DNA from: Bacteroidales bacterium M6
GTDB taxonomy: Bacteria > Bacteroidota > Bacteroidia > Bacteroidales > Muribaculaceae
Reading direction: 5' to 3'
Assembly (NCBI GenBank): GCA_001689485.1
Contig: LUJQ01000029.1
Coordinates: 19,177 to 63,251 of the forward strand
DNA length: 44,075 bases
Shown: piece after piece, positions 41,778-44,075 of the stretch
How the letters are laid out: each line of letters starts with the position of its first letter
Position numbering within the stretch: the stretch's first letter is position 1
Made by a program: the position numbers and the translations under genes
Notes under the pieces: generated by a model
Databases searched by the model: none
The model's input: only the letters and a program-made list of their open reading frames with translations
What the model was told of the DNA's origin: nothing

Positions 41778-43847
41778 ATGTCAACACTTGAACAAATCCG
41801 TCAGCGCCCCATCCTGATTATCTCAATCCTGGGTGTGGCTCTCCTGCTGTTCATCCTCACGGCGATTGACCGTCCGGGCGAACTGTTCACCGACAACCAC
41901 ACTGTGGCGAAAGTAGACGGTGAGAAAATTGATTACATGGAATTTCAGAAACGCGTAGAGCAGCAGCAGGAACAGATGCAGCAACGCGGCTACAACAACG
42001 TTGATGCCGCACAGGTGCAGGAATACGTGCTCCAGCAGATGCTCAGTGAAGCCCTGATGAAAAAAGAATACCAGCGTCTCGGCCTCATAGTGACCGACAA
42101 CGAGCTGTCAAAAGCCATGCTCGGGGAAACACCCCACCCCTATGTAAGCCAGATGGTGCGCAGCATGGGGATACCCTCCGCACAAATGCTCTACGACGCA
42201 GCTTACAACCCGACAAAGAGCGGCATCGACCCACAGCAGGCCCCTCAGTTCCAGCAGGCCTGGAACGCTCTTGAGCGCGACACAGAGCAGATGCTCCTCC
42301 AGCAGAAATTCATGAGCCAGTTCATGGGCACGCTTACCGCCAACAAACTCGATGCAAAAGCTGTTTTCGACGATAACGCATCTACATCGACAATCGCATA
42401 TGCCCGTAAAGACCTCAGCTCGCTTCCCGATGACGAGTTCCAGGTTTCGAACGACGAAATCAACGCACTCTACAACACCGAGAAGAACCGTTACCGCATC
42501 ACCGAGGACCAGCACATGATCAGCTACATCGCTGTCGACATCACCCCCTCTAACGAGGATCTTGCCGCAGCACAGAAGGAAGTCGAGGATGCCGTTCTAG
42601 GTCTTCGCCTCAACCAGGGTACCGACGCCGTGGCAAGCAACACCAAATTCTATGTGAACCGCGTGTCTGCCCCCCTGTCGACCCTCGCCCCCGCTCTTAA
42701 GAAAGTGGCTCCGGGCATGGCAAAGGATTCCGTTGCCGTAGTGTCGTTCATCGACAACCAGTACACCATCGCCAAGATGCTCGAAACAACCACTTCGGTT
42801 GACTCGGTGCTTGTCGACCTCGCATTCATTGACGAAAGCGTCGATGCCGACTCAATCATCAGCCGCCTTAACACAGGTTCGAAAACCGTGGATATGGGCG
42901 AAGCTATCCCGCAAAGCCAGGACAGCATATGGATTTCCCTCCTCGACCCCTCGCTGGGCGCACTGAAGGATGAAATTGCAAACGCAGCCACCGGCATCTA
43001 CTTCCAGCCCGCCAACAACAACGGGCAGAAAGGCATGACCCTCCGTGTACGCAGCCGCAAAGCCCCTGTAACGGTTTACGATATCGCAGAAATAACCTAC
43101 GATGTCACCCCCTCTAACGCAACCGTGCAGAAACTCAACAGCGACCTCCGCAACTACATCACCACAAACAGCACCGCCGACAAGTTCATCTCTGAAGCAA
43201 CCAAGGCTGGTTACTCAGCACTCAGCGCCGTAGTCACCCCCTCAAGCCTCAGTGTAAACGGACTCAAGGAAAGCCGTGGTGCTGCAAAATGGGCGCTCGG
43301 GGCAAAGAAAGGACAGGTTTCAGGTGTGTTTAACGACGACCGCGACTCACGTCTTCTCGCTGTAGCAGTAACCGACATCTACGACGGCAATTTCATGCCC
43401 GCCTCAAACGAGCAGGTTCGCACATTCCTCACCAACAAGATTCGCAACCAGAAGAAAGCCGAAAAGCTCATCGCCGACTACAAAGGCAAAGCAACCGACG
43501 TTGCAGGCTATGCAGCCGCCATGCAGGTGAAAGCCGATACCACACAGGTAACATTCGGTCAGCCTTTCGTGCGCAACTTCCCCATGTTTGAATCAGCACT
43601 CCTGGCCAATGTGGCAGTTGCAAAGCAGGGACAACTCGTAGGCCCGATTGCCCTCAACAGCTCTGTAGTCGTATTCACCGTTACAGATGTCAACAAACAA
43701 GGACGCGAATTCGACTTCGAAAACGATGCAATGGTGTTCAACCAGCGTGAAGGCGCCGCTTCATTCCAGCGCACACTTCCCGACGTGATTCTTGGCAACA
43801 AGGAAATCGAAAACCGCATTCAGAACTTCTACAGCGACCGCCAGTAA
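41778..43847 (+). CDS. PpiD/SurA-N-type periplasmic folding factor with degenerate parvulin domain
   Basis: A 689-residue protein with one N-terminal membrane anchor (RPILIISILGVALLLFILTAI, about residues 10-30) and a large periplasmic part. Residues 45-200 are a SurA_N_3-like helical chaperone domain (VAKVDGEKIDYMEFQKRVEQQQEQ, glutamine-rich). In the centre, where Bacteroidetes PpiD carries a parvulin rotamase (GGDLGWF), there is no such motif (about 240-450). It therefore probably works as a holdase for outer-membrane or secreted proteins, not a prolyl isomerase. Highly expressed-type codon choice. It ends at an intrinsic terminator. Confidence 0.82.
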   Translation: MSTLEQIRQRPILIISILGVALLLFILTAIDRPGELFTDNHTVAKVDGEKIDYMEFQKRVEQQQEQMQQRGYNNVDAAQVQEYVLQQMLSEALMKKEYQRLGLIVTDNELSKAMLGETPHPYVSQMVRSMGIPSAQMLYDAAYNPTKSGIDPQQAPQFQQAWNALERDTEQMLLQQKFMSQFMGTLTANKLDAKAVFDDNASTSTIAYARKDLSSLPDDEFQVSNDEINALYNTEKNRYRITEDQHMISYIAVDITPSNEDLAAAQKEVEDAVLGLRLNQGTDAVASNTKFYVNRVSAPLSTLAPALKKVAPGMAKDSVAVVSFIDNQYTIAKMLETTTSVDSVLVDLAFIDESVDADSIISRLNTGSKTVDMGEAIPQSQDSIWISLLDPSLGALKDEIANAATGIYFQPANNNGQKGMTLRVRSRKAPVTVYDIAEITYDVTPSNATVQKLNSDLRNYITTNSTADKFISEATKAGYSALSAVVTPSSLSVNGLKESRGAAKWALGAKKGQVSGVFNDDRDSRLLAVAVTDIYDGNFMPASNEQVRTFLTNKIRNQKKAEKLIADYKGKATDVAGYAAAMQVKADTTQVTFGQPFVRNFPMFESALLANVAVAKQGQLVGPIALNSSVVVFTVTDVNKQGREFDFENDAMVFNQREGAASFQRTLPDVILGNKEIENRIQNFYSDRQ

Positions 43848-43879
43848 CACACCACACTGACATCGCTCAATCCCACATA

Positions 43880-43922
43880 AAAGCGGGGCGCTCCGGTTTA
43901 TGCAGAGCGCCCCGCTTTCTTT
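43880..43922 (+). terminator. PpiD-like gene terminator
   Basis: AAAGCGGGGCGCTC (43880-43893) pairs perfectly with GAGCGCCCCGCTTT (43905-43918), 14 bp with an 11-nt loop, then CTTT. 32 nt after the stop. Confidence 0.85.
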
Positions 43923-43982
43923 CCAATCATCCGACAGGCAACTGTCACAAAACCAACCCTGACTGAATTGGCCGAATTAACT

Positions 43983-44017
43983 AATCCGATAAGCCAAATA
44001 AATCTGATAAGGCCAAA
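43983..44017. repeat. Short degenerate direct repeats at the right edge
   Basis: AATCCGATAAGCCAAA (43983-43998) and AATCTGATAAGGCCAAA (44001-44017) are near copies 18 bp apart, preceded by a looser copy (GAATTGGCCGAATTAA) from 43965. Their role is unknown. Confidence 0.5.
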
Positions 44018-44031
44018 CAATAAGTAAGTCA

Positions 44032-44075
44032 TGGAAATTATTACGCATAAAACCTATAATCCGGCTTTATATTCT
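44032..44075 (+). CDS. Possible start of a gene cut by the window edge
   Basis: ATG at 44032 opens MEIITHKTYNPALYS with no stop before the edge (about 14 codons). No promoter or family is recognised; this may be chance. Confidence 0.2.

Overview
The window looks like a chromosomal segment of a Bacteroidota bacterium, order Bacteroidales, possibly Muribaculaceae (family level is a guess). Reasons: promoters follow the Bacteroidetes pattern (TTTG, about 20 nt, TAnnTTTG) rather than the sigma70 pattern; Shine-Dalgarno sequences are mostly absent; the str operon lacks tuf (rpsL-rpsG-fusA-rpsJ-rplC); DUF4954, GlmU-like, DUF4369/thioredoxin and type IX-like C-terminal tail proteins are typical of this phylum. 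Base composition looks moderately GC-rich and even across the window. I saw no tRNA, rRNA, CRISPR array, prophage or intact insertion sequence.

Layout. 1-3990, minus strand: ribosomal str/S10 operon with a textbook promoter and a leader of about 170 nt; the first codons of rplC run off the left edge. 4068-8430: a FemAB/GNAT-like transferase (minus), then asd and a Kef-type cation/proton antiporter. 8637-14502: a DXS-family enzyme with substituted substrate-binding residues, a convergent GlmU-like protein, and an rfbC-DUF4954 pair divergent from it over overlapping promoters. 14503-15076: a 574-nt non-coding stretch rich in hairpins. 15077-18582: prfB (minus), greA, a HIT protein and a thioredoxin-fold lipoprotein without its CxxC. 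18630-23066: three glycosyltransferases and a CE1-type esterase. 23124-29762: parE-coaD-S41 protease, an acyl-CoA ligase and a tiny exported protein. 29979-31754: parB-parA (minus), divergent from surE. 33171-38230: inositol-3-phosphate synthase, an exported beta-propeller-like protein and a GH20 hexosaminidase. 38587-43847: metK with a structured leader, a polytopic membrane protein and a PpiD-like folding factor.

Most genes are housekeeping: translation (S12, S7, EF-G, S10, RF2, GreA for transcription), lysine/threonine/methionine precursors (Asd), SAM (MetK), CoA (CoaD), chromosome handling (ParE, ParA, ParB) and envelope maintenance (PpiD, S41 protease, GH20, glycosyltransferases). I found no obvious new multi-gene system. 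The most interesting signals are the DXS-like enzyme that has lost both phosphate-binding arginines, facing arrays of heptanucleotide repeats at two loci, two perfect 25-bp inverted repeats, structured leaders ahead of metK, greA and ino1, and a pair of DnaA-box-like repeats upstream of parA.
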